A stretch of 64,000 bases of DNA from Pyrus communis (Eukaryota; Streptophyta; Magnoliopsida; Rosales; Rosaceae), in the NCBI RefSeq assembly GCF_963583255.1, contig NC_084813.1:6000001-6064000 (forward strand), read 5' to 3'. This document shows, in pieces, positions 1-12,563 of the stretch. The stretch's first letter is position 1. Every line of letters starts with the position of its first letter. The position numbers were made by a program, and so were the translations under genes. The notes under the pieces were generated by a model. That model saw nothing but the letters and a program-made list of their open reading frames with translations. It was not told where the DNA came from and ran no database searches.

Positions 1-367
1 TTTTCGACTAGTTTCACGCATTCGATCAGCACACAGAGAACAACTACAAAAAGAACTATAATTTTGAACTTTCTGCATTTTTATACTTCATTATTCTGAA
101 TTTTCTGAGGAAACAAACAGAACCCATCATCGATAACGGAATAATGGAAATGTTAACGAAAAAAGAAAACCACCCACGAGTGAAAAATAAATATTTTCCT
201 TTAAAAAAAAAAAACTCGTATTTTGGTTGATGAAGCGAGCAAAGGCTTACAGCAGAGAAAATAATCACTTTTTTCCTAGGGAAATGAAAATTTTCCAGAG
301 AAACAAACAGCCCATAACCAAAACAAAATCAGGAGTTTAACAGAGAAAAGTGTTTCTCCAATCCTAC

Positions 368-571
368 CTTGAAGGCTTGACCCGATCATGATTTCGCAGT
401 TTGATTTTCCAGAAAAAGGAGAGATGAACAACTCCAAAAAGTCTCTGTTTCAGTGCTTTCTAGAGACAGAGAGGAGAGAGAGAGAGAGAGCGACTCAGAG
501 TGACGGAGACTGGAGGAAAGTGCGAGATGGCGTATGACCGAACCAAACCCGAACCAACGGATGGGCGACAC
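368..571 (-). other. Possible first exon / 5' leader of a minus-strand gene running off the left edge
   Basis: On the minus strand a CT-rich leader (the AG run near 470-490 on the plus strand) is followed by an ATG at 389-391 and a good splice-donor-like sequence CAAG|GTAGG with the exon ending at 368. Leaders of this kind are common in plant 5' exons. No product can be named because any further exons would lie at lower coordinates, and bases 1-360 show no recognisable coding exon. It may be a chance donor. Confidence 0.22.
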
Positions 572-599
572 GTGTGGGTGTATTTCGCGGGTATGGCTC

Positions 600-1207
600 C
601 AGAGGCAGGTGTGTCGTAGGTGAAGCGCGCGATTAGGGGCAAGGAGTGGGCCACAAGGTTGAGCATTATCCGTTTGACAAGATCCGGCCCCACTTGGGGA
701 TCAAGCCTTGCAATTATGTGCACGCAATCGATTCTTCTCCGCTACGGTCCAAACTCATCTGATAAAGCCTTAAAGGTGTATTCAAATGGAATTTTGAAAA
801 TTTTTAATTTTTTTAATGAATTTATGAACATTCAATTACGATTTTAAGTGGTTATCTGAAATTTAATGTGTATTCAATCAGTATTCAATTAGAAATTGAT
901 TTTAAAGAAATTGATTTTAAAGAAATTAAAAAAATTAAGGAATTCGAGAGAATTAGAGAGATTTCGTAGTTTATTTTAAGCATTCACAAATCTCATCTCA
1001 CCCCATGAGATTTCGAAGGAATTAAATCAAAATTTTACATGGAATTTCTATTTAATAAAGCTCCTCCAACTTTGCCTCTATAAAAGGTAGTTTCTACTCC
1101 TTTTTAAAGCTTACTGGTAATTAATGTTCAACATTATAGTATATTACAACTAAGCTTCCCAAGCGGTGCCCTAAGCATGCTTTGATATCTTAAGCATCGA
1201 TGACATT
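600..1207. other. AT-rich intergenic stretch, no gene seen
   Basis: Low-complexity AT-rich DNA with a short direct repeat of an ATTGATTTTAAAGAAATT-type phrase near 893-927. No recognisable open frame or RNA gene. Confidence 0.5.
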
Positions 1208-3760
1208 ATGTACTATTTGGTATGCAGACGGGACGGAACAGGATATAATGGAATGAAACGGAGGTTCCATGCTACGTTTGGTGTACGCACAGGCCGGAAT
1301 GGAACGAAAGATTAAATGACAATCATACGTATCTACTCCGACAAGTTCGACCTTACCTGAGCCACCGCTGATGAGTTCAACGTCATCCCTCACATCTTCC
1401 ACCTAATCCTTGTCGTCTCATCCCTCGAGCAACGGCGTCAGCCATGTCTCGCGAGTGGGTGGTCTTGAGGTTTTTGTAACGGAGGTTGACGAACTTGTCG
1501 TGGGACTAGCAGGGAGGAAGGAGGCGACGAGAGGAAGGTGGGGTTGGATTCGGATGGGTTTACTAGGATTGGGTTAGCCTGGGTTGTTGGGTTTGTGGTT
1601 GAGGAGGAGGAGTAGGCTACATGAGAGAGAAAGGCTACAAGAGAAAGGGTATATAGTGAAATTAATGAAAAATATAAGGGGTATTGTTGTCCAAAAAGTT
1701 ATAATTTTGTGTTCTATAGATTGGAACAAGTCGTTCCAGAAGGGAGGGTGGCACAAAAAATTGACTAAAATTTGTTCCACAGAATAGCGCGTCCCAGGCA
1801 AATTGGCACACCAAACATGGGATGAGTGTGTCTCGTCTCACTGCGTTCTGTCCCATCCCACGTACCAAAGGGTGCGTTTGGTATGTGGGATGGGACGGAA
1901 CAAAGTGGGACGGACGCGTTCTGTTCCATGTTTAATGCGCTAAAATTATGTGGAACGCATTGTCCCACGGAACGAAAATAGGTTAAATTTTGGTTCCGCC
2001 TCCCCCTAGAACGGGTTTTTCCATCCCGTGGAACACAAAAATCATAAAGTTTAAGACAAAAATACCTCTTAGCTTTTTCAATATTTACACCATCTATATC
2101 ATCCAACAAACCCTAAAACTATCATTTCTCTTCTCTCTGCTGCTGTGAACTTGTTCATCCCTGTATCTTCGCTTCGTAGCCTTCCCCCTCATCCTCTTCT
2201 GTGTAGCCTCTCCGTGAACTTTTAGCTCTACATCTCCATTCCAGGTTCGATTTGGTTGTGATTGTGTAGCCTCTCGATCTCTCTTTCTTTGTATTTTGTA
2301 GTACTTTCTCTCTTGGTTTGGTGTTTGCTGCTGCTTGTAAATCCTCCAATCTTTATCTTTAATTAATTTTGATGCTGCTTGTAAATCCTCCAATCCCTGG
2401 AACGGGTTTGGTGTTTGCTGTTGCTTGTAAATCTCTCTTGGTTTGGTATTTTGTAGTACTGTTGAAACTAAACCCCATACTCTTACAAATCCTCCAATCT
2501 TTATCTTTAATTAATTTTGATGTAAATTTGAAGTGGCATTATTATTCTTTTCTGATTTGCTTGTTTCGATTTCATTAACACTCAGTTTCTAATTCTGCTG
2601 AATTTTTTTGCATTTTGTAGTGCTTCGATCTGCCCAATACTGCAAATATTGTAGCTGTTATTCGTGAAGGTTGGGATAAAGCAGTTACTGAAATGAAGAA
2701 TTTAGGTGAAAGTTTTACTTTCAGAGAAGCGAAAGCCAAGTTACCTTCTCAACTTTAGGCCATGGGTCTCCCATATGATCAAGTGTTGAAAATTTCAATG
2801 AAGTTAGTGAAAGATACTGATATGATGGGTATTTGGTATACCCTGAATGACTCTCACAAGGCAGATTTCATTAAAATGTTTATGGATGGCATCTAAGCAT
2901 TAAGGGGTTTAGTATGATATGAACTATATCAATATCAACTTCTGGGGTTTAGTAAGACATTATCTTTTTTTTTTCTTTTTTTTTCTTAAGTCAGGACAAA
3001 TGTTTAATTTGGGATTTCATGTTTAAGTTCTGGATATTTCATGTTTATTGCTTTAGCAAGATAATATAATTAAATTTATATATTTTTCATCCTTGCATGA
3101 CAACCATTGCCATAGACATCCAATTGTCTCACAACTCAACTTATAATATACATATTGTTTGACACAATTTGCATTTCAATGTGATGATGAAGAGATGAAA
3201 TCAGATTGTGTCAAAGATTTCAACATAGCCATTGCATTAACGGTTGTTCTACCACACCAACCTCTTCATATGTAATTCATCACACATACATAACCATATA
3301 CATATTGTGGCTACACAGCCATGTGCCAAGTGCCAAGCCAATAGCATGCTCTTACCCTATTATTTTTTTAGATCACATAAAATTAATTGATGTATTATCC
3401 CACTAAATTAATATATGAGCAATATAAAGTACAAATACATGTCTCTTGTTTTATGTTATATACAGTACGAAATATGAACACATCCAAGTATAGTGTACAA
3501 AATATATCATAGATAAGCAGCAACTAGAAGGAAAAAAAAAAAAAAATTGTTCCGTCCCGTCCAAGCCTAAACATTGTACCAAACAATAGACGGAACATGG
3601 GTAAGTTAGTCATTTTAATCTTTTGGTTTCTTTCCGTCCTGTGCGTACCAAACGCAAAACAGAACAACTCTCCCGTTATGTCTTGCGCATACCAAACATA
3701 ACATGAAATCACTATTCCGTCCCGTCCTGTCTGCGTACCAAATGGTACCAAACTGTACCT
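1208..3760. mobile_element. Composite TIR transposon region (non-autonomous, possibly PIF/Harbinger-like)
   Basis: Matching inverted ends are visible: the phrase TTTGGTATGCAGACGGGACGG near 1215-1240 is the inverse of CCGTCCCGTCCTGTCTGCGTACCAAA near 3717-3745. A second pair of the same family meets head to head around 1840-1910 (GTCCCATCCCACGTACCAAA next to TTTGGTATGTGGGATGGGAC), and a third block lies at 3548-3670. The region therefore looks like nested or adjacent related elements. GGACGGAAC-type subterminal motifs recur throughout. The only coding trace is the fragment at 2620-2896. Superfamily is uncertain because no clean target duplication could be assigned. Confidence 0.55.
2620..2896 (+). 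pseudogene. Remnant of a transposon-type MYB/SANT-like protein C-terminus
   Basis: A frame beginning after an acceptor-like TTTGTAG at about 2620 reads FDLPNTANIVAVIREGWDKA, has an in-frame TAG after KLPSQL near 2756, and continues as MGLPYDQVLKISMKLVKDTD to a stop at about 2896. The layout (small helical C-terminal module after an MGL..DQ motif) resembles the C-terminal part of MYB/SANT-like proteins linked to PIF/Harbinger elements. That match is from memory and weak. The internal stop and lack of an N-terminal DNA-binding domain make it non-functional as it stands. Confidence 0.35.
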
Positions 3761-3769
3761 TCAGTCAGT

Positions 3770-4470
3770 ACCGCACTAGTGTCTTTCGATACTTACTTTA
3801 TTTTCTTTGCAGGTTATGTGGTGTTCTAAATATATAAATCTGAAATACAATAACATTTTTATAAAGAACGTGAAGGCAGATGCCCATTAATTGTAGTTTT
3901 ATAATAAAACAATATAAATGGATGAATTTGAGATAAGCTACACGATAGATCAGTTAACAATTTAGTTTGGACACACTTTTGACAAGAATCGGTTTTGATG
4001 AGAATTGGACTTAATACTTTGCGCTTACGAATGAAAAAGAATAACAATAGATTGTTGTGCTAAGTTGCATTCCTCAATTACAATTTAAAGTAAGGCTTTT
4101 TAGCTAAAATGGTCATTGAGTTTGTTTACCATCGACTATTGGTCCTTCCATAAAAAAAATTGTTAAACAAAGATCAAAATGACAAAAAAAAAAAAATCCT
4201 CAATTTAACAACCAATGGCCATAATATTTGACAAAACTTGAGGGTATTTTTGTTATTTTATCCTTATTTAATAGAGATTTTTCAGGGAATAACCAAAATA
4301 ATTGATAGTTGATAAACTCATGGGCCACCTCTATTGATTTCAAATCTTAGAAATCAACATAAAGAGTTATGTCAATCTCAAAGGCTAATTCGGCTAAAAA
4401 CCTTAGGTTAATGAAGTCTTCTTCCAAAAGATGTACGAAAAGATGAAAGTTGTTTATAAATTAGTGGGTG
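3770..4470. other. AT-rich intergenic stretch, no gene seen
   Basis: No open frame of interest. The part from about 4100 to 4270 has the look of a dispersed plant repeat (imperfect inverted halves around poly-A runs) but boundaries could not be fixed. Confidence 0.4.
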
Positions 4471-4478
4471 GTACATAA

Positions 4479-5088
4479 GGATGGTTTCGTATGGGATCCC
4501 AAATCGAAAATTTTTGAGACGGGAATTTGAAAACCAATCCCAAATCAAAATTTTGGTATTTCCAATTTTCAGGATTCCTGAAATATTTTCGGTATTTCGA
4601 GACGGATCGGGATTGGATTTTCGGTTTTGGGGTTGAAATTTGAAATTTGAAATTTTTGGGCTATAGACTAAAATTTGGGCTTTTTGTCTAAAATTTTGTC
4701 CTCAAATTTCATATCAATTGAAATTTAGATTTTTTACCTCATATCATTTGAAATACTAATTCGTTCATACCAAGTCAAATTAATGTTCCAAAATTCCAAA
4801 CTACTTAATTTCATATTTCTATTTATAATATAGTCTACTATTAAACTACTTAAATTCAACATTCAAAGTGCATGCAACCAAAATAAATATATATATTTTT
4901 TCGGTTCGGTTTGGGATTCTCAAATCATTGAACATGTAATTCCGATTTTCGTACCAAAAAGTTCAAGATCGGTTCTGTATGAATTTCCAAAATTTCGATA
5001 TTACCAGTTTGTGAATTTTTCGGTAAGAAATCAGATTTTTTTTTTGGTTTGATTTGGAATTTTGAGAAAAAATTTCCAGCTCTAGTGC
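4479..5088. mobile_element. Non-autonomous hAT-like element with target duplication
   Basis: The sequence TACATAA occurs immediately outside both ends (4472-4478 and 5089-5095), matching seven bases of the 8-bp duplication expected of hAT elements. Inside, GGGATCCCAAATCGAAAATTT-type phrases on the left and CGGTTCGGTTTGGGATT plus AAAATTTCCAGCTCTAG on the right give imperfect inverted ends. The element has no coding capacity. It sits about 230 bp upstream of the CobW-family gene start, so it lies in that gene's promoter region. Confidence 0.5.
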
Positions 5089-5318
5089 TACATAAAAGAT
5101 ACAAAAAACAAAACCGCCCAAAGAAAAATGAAAAATAAAAATCAAGCGCGTGGGTGGCTCTGATTGGTAGATAAATTGCGAGCACAGAACAATCCAGAAC
5201 TACCATTTTGCCGCCGTATCAGTCTATCCGCCTCTGCACTCTTCAAACCTCACATAAACCCACACCTCTTTCTTTCTCTGTCTGAACCCCTCTACCAGAG
5301 CGACGCCGTTTCGCTTCC

Positions 5319-8300
5319 ATGGCTTCCATATCGGCGGACATCGCCACGACCCTTATCGGGCTAACTTCTCGCCGCTCTACCCGACTCCCCAGGGTCGGTG
5401 CCGTAGCCCGCTTTCCCTTCACGTGGAGACCGAGGACTTTCGCACGCTTCCAAGCCCTACACTACTCGGCGTCGTCGTTTTGCCGAGCTCTTGTCGCCAA
5501 GCCCAACGGAGGCTACAGAAGGTTCACTGCGGCTGCGAGCAGCGCAACGACGTCGCAGAGCGAGAGCTCCGACGTTTTGACCCAGATTGAGCCGGATAAT
5601 CGCATCCCCGCCACCATAATCACCGGTTTCTTGGGCTCCGGAAAGGTTCGATGTTCTTTGATAACTTATGGCGGGTTTGTATCGGAGTTTCATCGTTTGA
5701 ATGCCGCAATAATCTTCATTATTTACTGAAATGTACTTGTGAAATGGAATATGCAGACTACATTGCTTAACCATATATTGACCGCGGAACACGGGAAGCG
5801 AATCGCGGTGATTGAGAACGAGGTATGGGGATGGGATTTTGCGGTTTATTGTTTTTATTGTTACCTTTTTTTGTTGTTGTGTATAAGAAGGTATGTGATT
5901 GTGTTGATTTTTCAGTATGGTGAGATAGATATTGATGGTTCTTTGGTTGCTGCGAAAACCACTGGGGCCGAAGACATTGTTATGTTGAATAATGGTTGCC
6001 TTTGCTGCACTGTGAGGGGTGATCTTGTGCGGATGATTGCGGACTTGGTGAATAAGAAGAAAGGGAGGTTTGATCATATTGTTATAGAGACTACTGGTAT
6101 GGAAATTTTTGGTTTTGTTTTATTGCACTAAGCTTTGAGTGATGTGTTGTTTGCAAGTTGTAGGGTGCATGAAATCCTAATTGTCTGAATTTGATTGGCC
6201 CTTTGGCATTGACCACCGTGTGATTTTGTTTCCTGCTTATTTGTAGGATTGGCAAATCCGGCACCGATCATTCAAACCTTTTATGCTGAAGATCAGGTTT
6301 TTAATGATGTCAAGTTGGACGGTGTTGTAACGTTAGTTGATGCTAAGCATGCTGTTTTTCATTTGGATGAAGTTAAGCCAAAAGGAGTTGTCAATGAGGC
6401 TGTAGAGCAGATTGCTTATGCTGACCGTATCATTGTCAATAAGGTACACTGATTTACTATGATTTATTTGTGAATCTAATTTATACTGCAATGCACTCAA
6501 ATTGAATCTTTGTGATTCTTGAAAACTGAAAATATGTGGCTCTAATATTTCAACAAGAAGGTTTATATGTGTTTTTTATGTTGTGGCTGCCTCCCTTTTT
6601 TTTGGGGCATCATTAATTGGAAAAAACTTTTTGATAATAAAAAATTGGAAAAAACTTATGTTCACTTGAAGATTATTCTAGGATATTATATACAGAATTT
6701 ATTTATGATTGTTACAGTTTTTGTTATAATGCCCGAGTACTTACTTGTCCATTTTCGCCTAGACCGATCTTGTTAGTGAGCCAGAAATTGCTTCTTTGGT
6801 GCAACGAATTAAGGTCTGTACCTTTCTTTTTTATTATTTTTAATTTTCTTTCCCCATTTCATCATGCTTGCTTATGATCAGTCCATTGAACAAAATGTTT
6901 TGTCTTGGCTTTAGAACATCAATGGCATGGCTCAATTGAAGCGGACAGAGTTTGGGAAAGTTAACCTGGATTATGTTCTTGGTATTGGAGGATTTGATTT
7001 GGAGAGGTAATCTTTCACACCCCATTTCATCGTTGTTGGTTTAGACAATTATGTCCTACGATTTTTCTGCTTAGTGGACATTACTTCCGTTTCTGTAAAT
7101 TAGGTTCTCCATGATGATGCATAATGGTTCTAATTGTTCTGTACAATCTGCATGTGAAAAGAAAGGCAGATTATAAGGTTTAATAGAAGTTCCTGCAAAT
7201 TATGCCTTTATCTTTGGTCATCAAACTAACTGTATCAATTGAATATTTGTATATTTGCGCTTGTGTAAATATTCATTCAGCAAGTAGGAACATTGAGGGG
7301 GACTCATGAATCTGTTTGTAAAAGTAGTAAATGTAATCAGACTACTCATGTTTTGACTAAAATTTCACTCTATGAGTCTTGGATACGAGTATAGGATCGT
7401 TGATGGAATATTTATTTCCTTTCCTTTTCATTTTTTTGGTTTGCACTTCTTCTAATCTCCCTTTGTATATACTACTTTTGAAGTTGTGTTGTCCACCATT
7501 GCCACTGATATTTTGTCTTAAAAATCATATGGCCTTTGCTTTCCCATGTGTTAATTTTCTTTGTTCTTCTGTGACATTACGCTGTTTCAAATTGATATAT
7601 AATGCTCCATAACATGCTTCCATGCTTCATAATTTCACACCAGATCTTGTGTATTGAGTTTGATATTATATCCTAATCTTGCCAGGATAGAGAGTGCTAT
7701 TGATGCTGAAGGTGAAAAGGAAGTTCATGACCATCACCATGATCATGACCATGATCATCATCACCATCATGATGAGAAACACAATCACAAGCATGGTACA
7801 TCTTTTTTATCATCAGGGCACATACTCATCTTGATGGTACCTTGTTAAATAATTGTTCTATTACTAATCACAAGTTGTTATTGCTGCAAAATATAAGTTT
7901 GTTTTTCCTACACATTGAACTCGCTGATGATGGCTTTGTGGGGACTCTTGTTCATCTGTTGGGGAAGTAAAGCTAATTAGTTCTCAAAGTCCGTTTGTTG
8001 CACACGCATAAGTGCATTTCTGGAATCTTGGTTCCCAATAGGCGGTGTTTTTGGAATTTGAAAACAAATCATTATTACATATTCTTGAGAATTATTGGCG
8101 GGGTAGTAAGTTTATGTTTAGCTTTGAAGCTCAGCTGCAGGTTTAAGTTATGGCATCACTTCAAAACTGAGTCCTCTGATTTGCCGAAACCCTTACATTA
8201 CATCTCTATGTATGCTTACTGCAGACATATAGATCTTATTGGAACTAACAAGTACTTTTAAAACACATGGGTGCAAATGGGTGGACATTCAGTGGGTCCG

Positions 8301-10080
8301 ATTATACATCTATGGGGTATGATACGTGGATGCTTAACAGTGGGTGCCATAGAACTTAGGCAAAGCTCAGAATTTAGTCAGCTTCCTGTAATGGGCAATT
8401 TTTTTTAACTTTACACGTCATGTCGACAATGAACTTTTTGTTTCCTTGCTAGATCATAGCGCTATCTTCTACACTTCAAAGGACTCAACCATAAAACAAT
8501 ATCTTGTCAATCTCATTTTCTTTGGGTTCAGCTTAGTCAAATCTTTGAGGCAGCATCCCTTGGTTTCATCTTGTTCTTTCCTTCCATCTTTTCAAATGCA
8601 TTTATTTGAAATGGGGTTTTCAGCGTATAATGTAAGTCCTATTTGGAACCCGGGGGCCAATGGCTCATGGGAGGGAATTAATGTTGTGGTAGTATGCTTC
8701 TTGGGGCAAGATATGAAGCATGACTAACTTGGAGATCTGAAGAAGTAATTATTAAGTGCTCTTCTTTTGCTGCCTTGGGTGGAAATTTTAACTGCAAAGA
8801 GCTTAATGGACTTAAGGGCCTTCAAATTGCACTAGTCTCTTAAATATGTGGGTGCTGCGGTTTCAGTCCTAGTGAAAGTGGCACTAAGAAAGCTGTAAGG
8901 GAACTAAACATAGCTGAGTTCCTCTCCAAATAGCTCAACTTTTCGGACTACTTTGCCCCTTCTAGTTATCCTAAGTTTTCTCTTTCTCCCTGTTAATTCA
9001 TTTACCATTTGTTGTTGAATTTATTTCTGTAAGAAAGGTACTAATTACCGAAGTGTAAAGGATAAGATTTTGGTGTACGACCTGCCCTTAGCAGCTCAGT
9101 CTTTCCCCTCCTACTCCAGTTATTTTACGTTTTCTCTTATGCATTTCACATTTCTTGGAATGGATAATAGATAACTACATATTCAAAGTTGGGGATAATA
9201 AGGTTTTTTTTATTTGCTTTTTGTCATGGTTACTCATAATTTTGCATTAGTTTGGTTTTTGATTGGATAATATTTTGATTTGCTTTAAGAGTTTCGATCT
9301 TCCACAATAATGTAATTTGACATTGCTACTATTTTTATTATAGATTTATGAACTGATATTCACGCATTTGATACTGATATGCAGATCATCATGATGATCA
9401 CCACGCCCATGATCATGTTCATGATCCTGGTGTTTCTTCTGTCAGCATAGTTTGTGAAGGGAACTTAGATCTTGAGAAGGTAGGATCTCTGTTTCATCTT
9501 ATTTCACGATATATTTGAATATTTCTTTATGTGTCTTCTATGTGGACCTGTTGCCTTTTGAATGACACAAGTACACATTTGAGGGCCAGTTGCATCTAGA
9601 GGCTTTGTCTGGCAGGTATGAAAGAAAACCTGACAAAGACTACTGATTTTGTTTTAATTTTTTCAGGCTAACATATGGCTTGGTACGCTGTTGTTGGAAC
9701 GAAGCGAGGACATATATCGTATGAAAGGTCTTCTATCTGTTCAAGGAATGAAAGAGAGATTTGTCTTCCAGGTGAGAAACTTGCTGCTAATGTACATTGA
9801 CATCTTTTTTACATAATGGATGTTTTGAATCTGTCTTTACTTTCTGATAAAGAAGTTCGATGTGTCGTTCTGAACAAATTTAGTCAGTGTTTATTTTTGT
9901 TGCGAATATTATTGTAATAATGTGTTTTCGGTTGGGTAACAGGGAGTTCACGATATATTCCAAGGCTCGCCTGATCGGCTGTGGGGCCCCAACGAGCCAA
10001 GAACGAACAAGATTGTTTTCATAGGGAAGAACTTGGATGCGCAGGAGTTGGAAAAGGGTTTTAAAGGCTGTTTACTGTGA
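5319..10080 (+). CDS. PTAC17: Plastid CobW/COG0523-family GTPase (PTAC17-like), 10 exons
   Basis: Exons I place: 5319-5645, 5757-5822, 5916-6096, 6247-6443, 6763-6813, 6915-7006, 7686-7795, 9385-9479, 9667-9771, 9943-10080. All phases agree and give 453 residues. Residues 1 to about 80 are rich in Ser/Arg/Ala with few acidic residues, as in a chloroplast transit peptide. The G3E GTPase core follows: P-loop GFLGSGK|TT split by intron 1 (about 103-111), the family's CXCC metal motif GCLCC (about 158-162), IVIETTG, and NKTD split by intron 4. A His-rich metal-binding loop spans exons 7 and 8. The C-terminal CobW_C domain ends in KGCLL. The family comprises metal chaperone or metal-insertase GTPases. 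Arabidopsis has two close relatives (PTAC17/At1g80480 and At1g15730), and I cannot tell which is orthologous. The family assignment is firm; the symbol is tentative. Confidence 0.93.
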
Positions 10081-10420
10081 TTTCTGAGACAAAGCTCGGT
10101 ACTTTTATTCCCCTATTAAAGATTGACCAAAAGGGATGATTGAACATTTTGATGTACATGTTCATGTGTTGTAGCCGGAAACAGTGAACGAGTCACGACA
10201 GAGAGAATCGATGGATGATTTTACATGATAGTAAACGCTTATTTCTACATTATTAACCCGAAAATTGATTTCGAGCTTTCGTAACCATGTCCATTACAAA
10301 TAACACAACAAAATATACATTTTTAATCTAAACTTTGTAGACAGCGAAGTTGCAGAGACAGTAGAACAACATTCAAGGACTCGAGAGAAAGAAATAGATT
10401 TGACAAGCAGGATCGTCTCC
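10081..10420. other. 3' UTR and short convergent intergenic region
   Basis: Holds the 3' untranslated region of the CobW-family gene and the 3' flank of the resistance pseudogene on the other strand. No other feature seen. Confidence 0.5.
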
Positions 10421-12137
10421 TTAAATTACTCGCTTCCTTTTAACCTCGTGACTGTGGATGTCCTCCAAATCCGAGTGCAGCAGAAGAGGAAAAGATCCCT
10501 TCAACTTTGGCCAATCTCTCAAGTACTTGAGACGCAAGATTTCTACCTTCCACGCAGCATCAGTCTCCCCATGATCTAAGCTGGAAAGTTCTCCACCCCT
10601 TATGTACAGCTTCTTTAAATTTCCCAGTTGTCCCGGGTTCAGCCATTTCGGTACGTGCTCTACGGGGATACCTTGGACGTCCAATTTTTCTAAATTCGGC
10701 AGAAATGCTAATTCATGGGCAGTTTGTTCTTCTATCGCGAGAGAAGCCCCTCCCCAAGATATGTTCAGGTGCCGAAGAGATGAAATGTCCTTCAACTTGT
10801 TGAGTTCCCCCTTCTGAACTAGAGCCTCATTCCCCATGTGTATACTGAGCCGCTTTAAATTCTTCAACTTGGCAAGGCCAAGTCTGCAGGGAGTATTTTT
10901 GAGAGAAGAAATGACAACCTTTGAGTACTTGCAGGGAAGAGAGCTTGTCAAGCCCTTTTGGCATCTTTTCAAGTAAGTAACACCTTCAAGTGTTTATTCT
11001 GAGCCCCCAAACCTTTTAGAAATCCCACATCTTCTCGGTTCACAAACTCAACCTCAATATGATGCGTAGCCAAGTCCTGCCATCGCCCAAGCTGAAGAAC
11101 CGCAACCTTCTTCAACTTACTAAGCCATTCCTTTTTCAAACCAAGATACAGGTCGTTGACATTGAACACAGTCAACAGATCATCCACCTTGGGGCCATCG
11201 TCACCCTGACGAATTTGATTATTGAAAATCAAGCATGCACGCCTGCAGGTTGAAGTATCATAAGATGGCATCCTTGCTCATGTTGCATAAAAGTGAAACA
11301 GCCTAGCTTCGCTGGCCAAGATGATCAACATACGGCGGATCCAAGGGTTCATTACACAACTTTTTACAAACGGACAGGATGATTCATTTGAGCCAGTTTG
11401 ACTAATCAAGCCCTTTCTCATAAGATTTTCGAATATATCTTCTCCTACCTCTTCCGCTGTCTTCTTTTGGGACGTGATGAAGCCCTTGCCGATCCACCAG
11501 TAAATCAAAGGCCCTTTCTTCATCATAGAACCATCCGGGAAGATTGAAAAAGAGAGGAAGCACAACTTCAATTCCATTCTCTCAAGATCTTCATATGCCC
11601 TCCTTATATTAGCCATGGCAGGAGTCTCAGAAATTCTATCCTCCAGGCGTAGTTGTGACCACTCTTTCGACATCTTCTGATTCAGTCCTGACTGATCGAC
11701 AGCAGACCAATGCACATGTGACAGTGGAATGAGTTGTGGGGCGGGGGCGGGCAAATTCTTCACTCCCTGGATTTTACTGCTGTAAATGGTTTCAGCTTGA
11801 AAGATAATGCTACTAAGGCGGCATTCTAGGGCAGTAAATTGCTCCGATAGAGTTTGATTAAAGATCTTCACTTTGGGTAGCAAGTCAATACATTCCATGA
11901 GGATGAGCTTATTTTCAACATATTCAAGTGCCCACCTGCTTCAGGATCTTTGGCCATATCCTTGGCTCTTCTCAAAAGATTGAGCAACTTGGGTATGGAT
12001 ACCTCCAAATCCATTGCGGTTGACATTCGCAATGTCTGAAAAGGTGCAGGAGCTGCAGAATGAGATGTGGAACTGAACATATACAACCAATGCTTTTCCC
12101 CTAGATCATCACTTTTCTGCCAATAAACCAAAATCAT
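10421..12137 (-). pseudogene. RPP13-like-protein-4 type NLR pseudogene lacking the NB-ARC domain
   Basis: Three frames read in sequence on the minus strand: a CC-like N-terminus (from about 12015, AMDLEVSIPKLLNLLRRAKD), a winged-helix region (LCFLSFSIFPDGSMMKKGPL and LIYWWIGKGFI, near 11490-11580) and LRRs (LKNLKRLSIHMGNEAL; LPNLEKLDVQGIPVEHVPKW; LGNLKKLYIRGGELSSL). Breaks: a frameshift near 11900-11930, an in-frame TGA at 11278-11280, and another frameshift around 10970. There is no P-loop, kinase-2 or GLPL between the N-terminus and the winged helix, so the nucleotide-binding part is absent. The overall look is that of disease-resistance RPP13-like protein 4 relatives. With three breaks it should not make a full product. 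It may be decayed from a working NLR or from an already NB-less paralogue. Confidence 0.75.
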
Positions 12138-12493
12138 CGGCTCCCCTTGGTGCTAAATACAAAACCAAATTATATAAAATAACATTACCAAACGATGCAG
12201 GAGCATCTCCGGCGCTGGGGTGTCAAGTGGGGCACTACCACCACTTTCAACAGTCTTTGTCACCGTTCATGCTCTAAATTGCGGTGGTGATGGTCAAAAC
12301 AGCGCATACATTGTGTAAATTTACACATTTTCTTACATATTGAAGCGAGTGATAGATTATATGATGGAATGGACGACGAGGATAGTGCCATGTGCTTTTA
12401 GATTAGTGAAGTGGTGTTTTAAGGTGTTAACTATAAATACATAAGTGTAATTATCACAATATAAAGTTAATGAAATATCAGTGCATTTCTCAT

Positions 12494-12529
<36 letters not shown>

Positions 12530-12563
12530 TACTTATAGTGTAAGATTGCTTGAAGAATTGACA
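12138..12563. repeat. Intergenic region with a (TC)16 microsatellite at 12497-12528
   Basis: A pure TC run of 32 bp lies at 12497-12528, just before a TGGTATCA sequence at 12564 that looks like an initiator-Met primer binding site. This stretch may therefore include the 5' LTR of the decayed copia element that follows, but no LTR boundary could be fixed. Confidence 0.5.

Noticed and set aside
5457..6077. Long minus-strand open frame opposite CobW exons 1-3
   Set aside because: It crosses exon and intron alike, has no homology and lies antisense to a well-supported gene.
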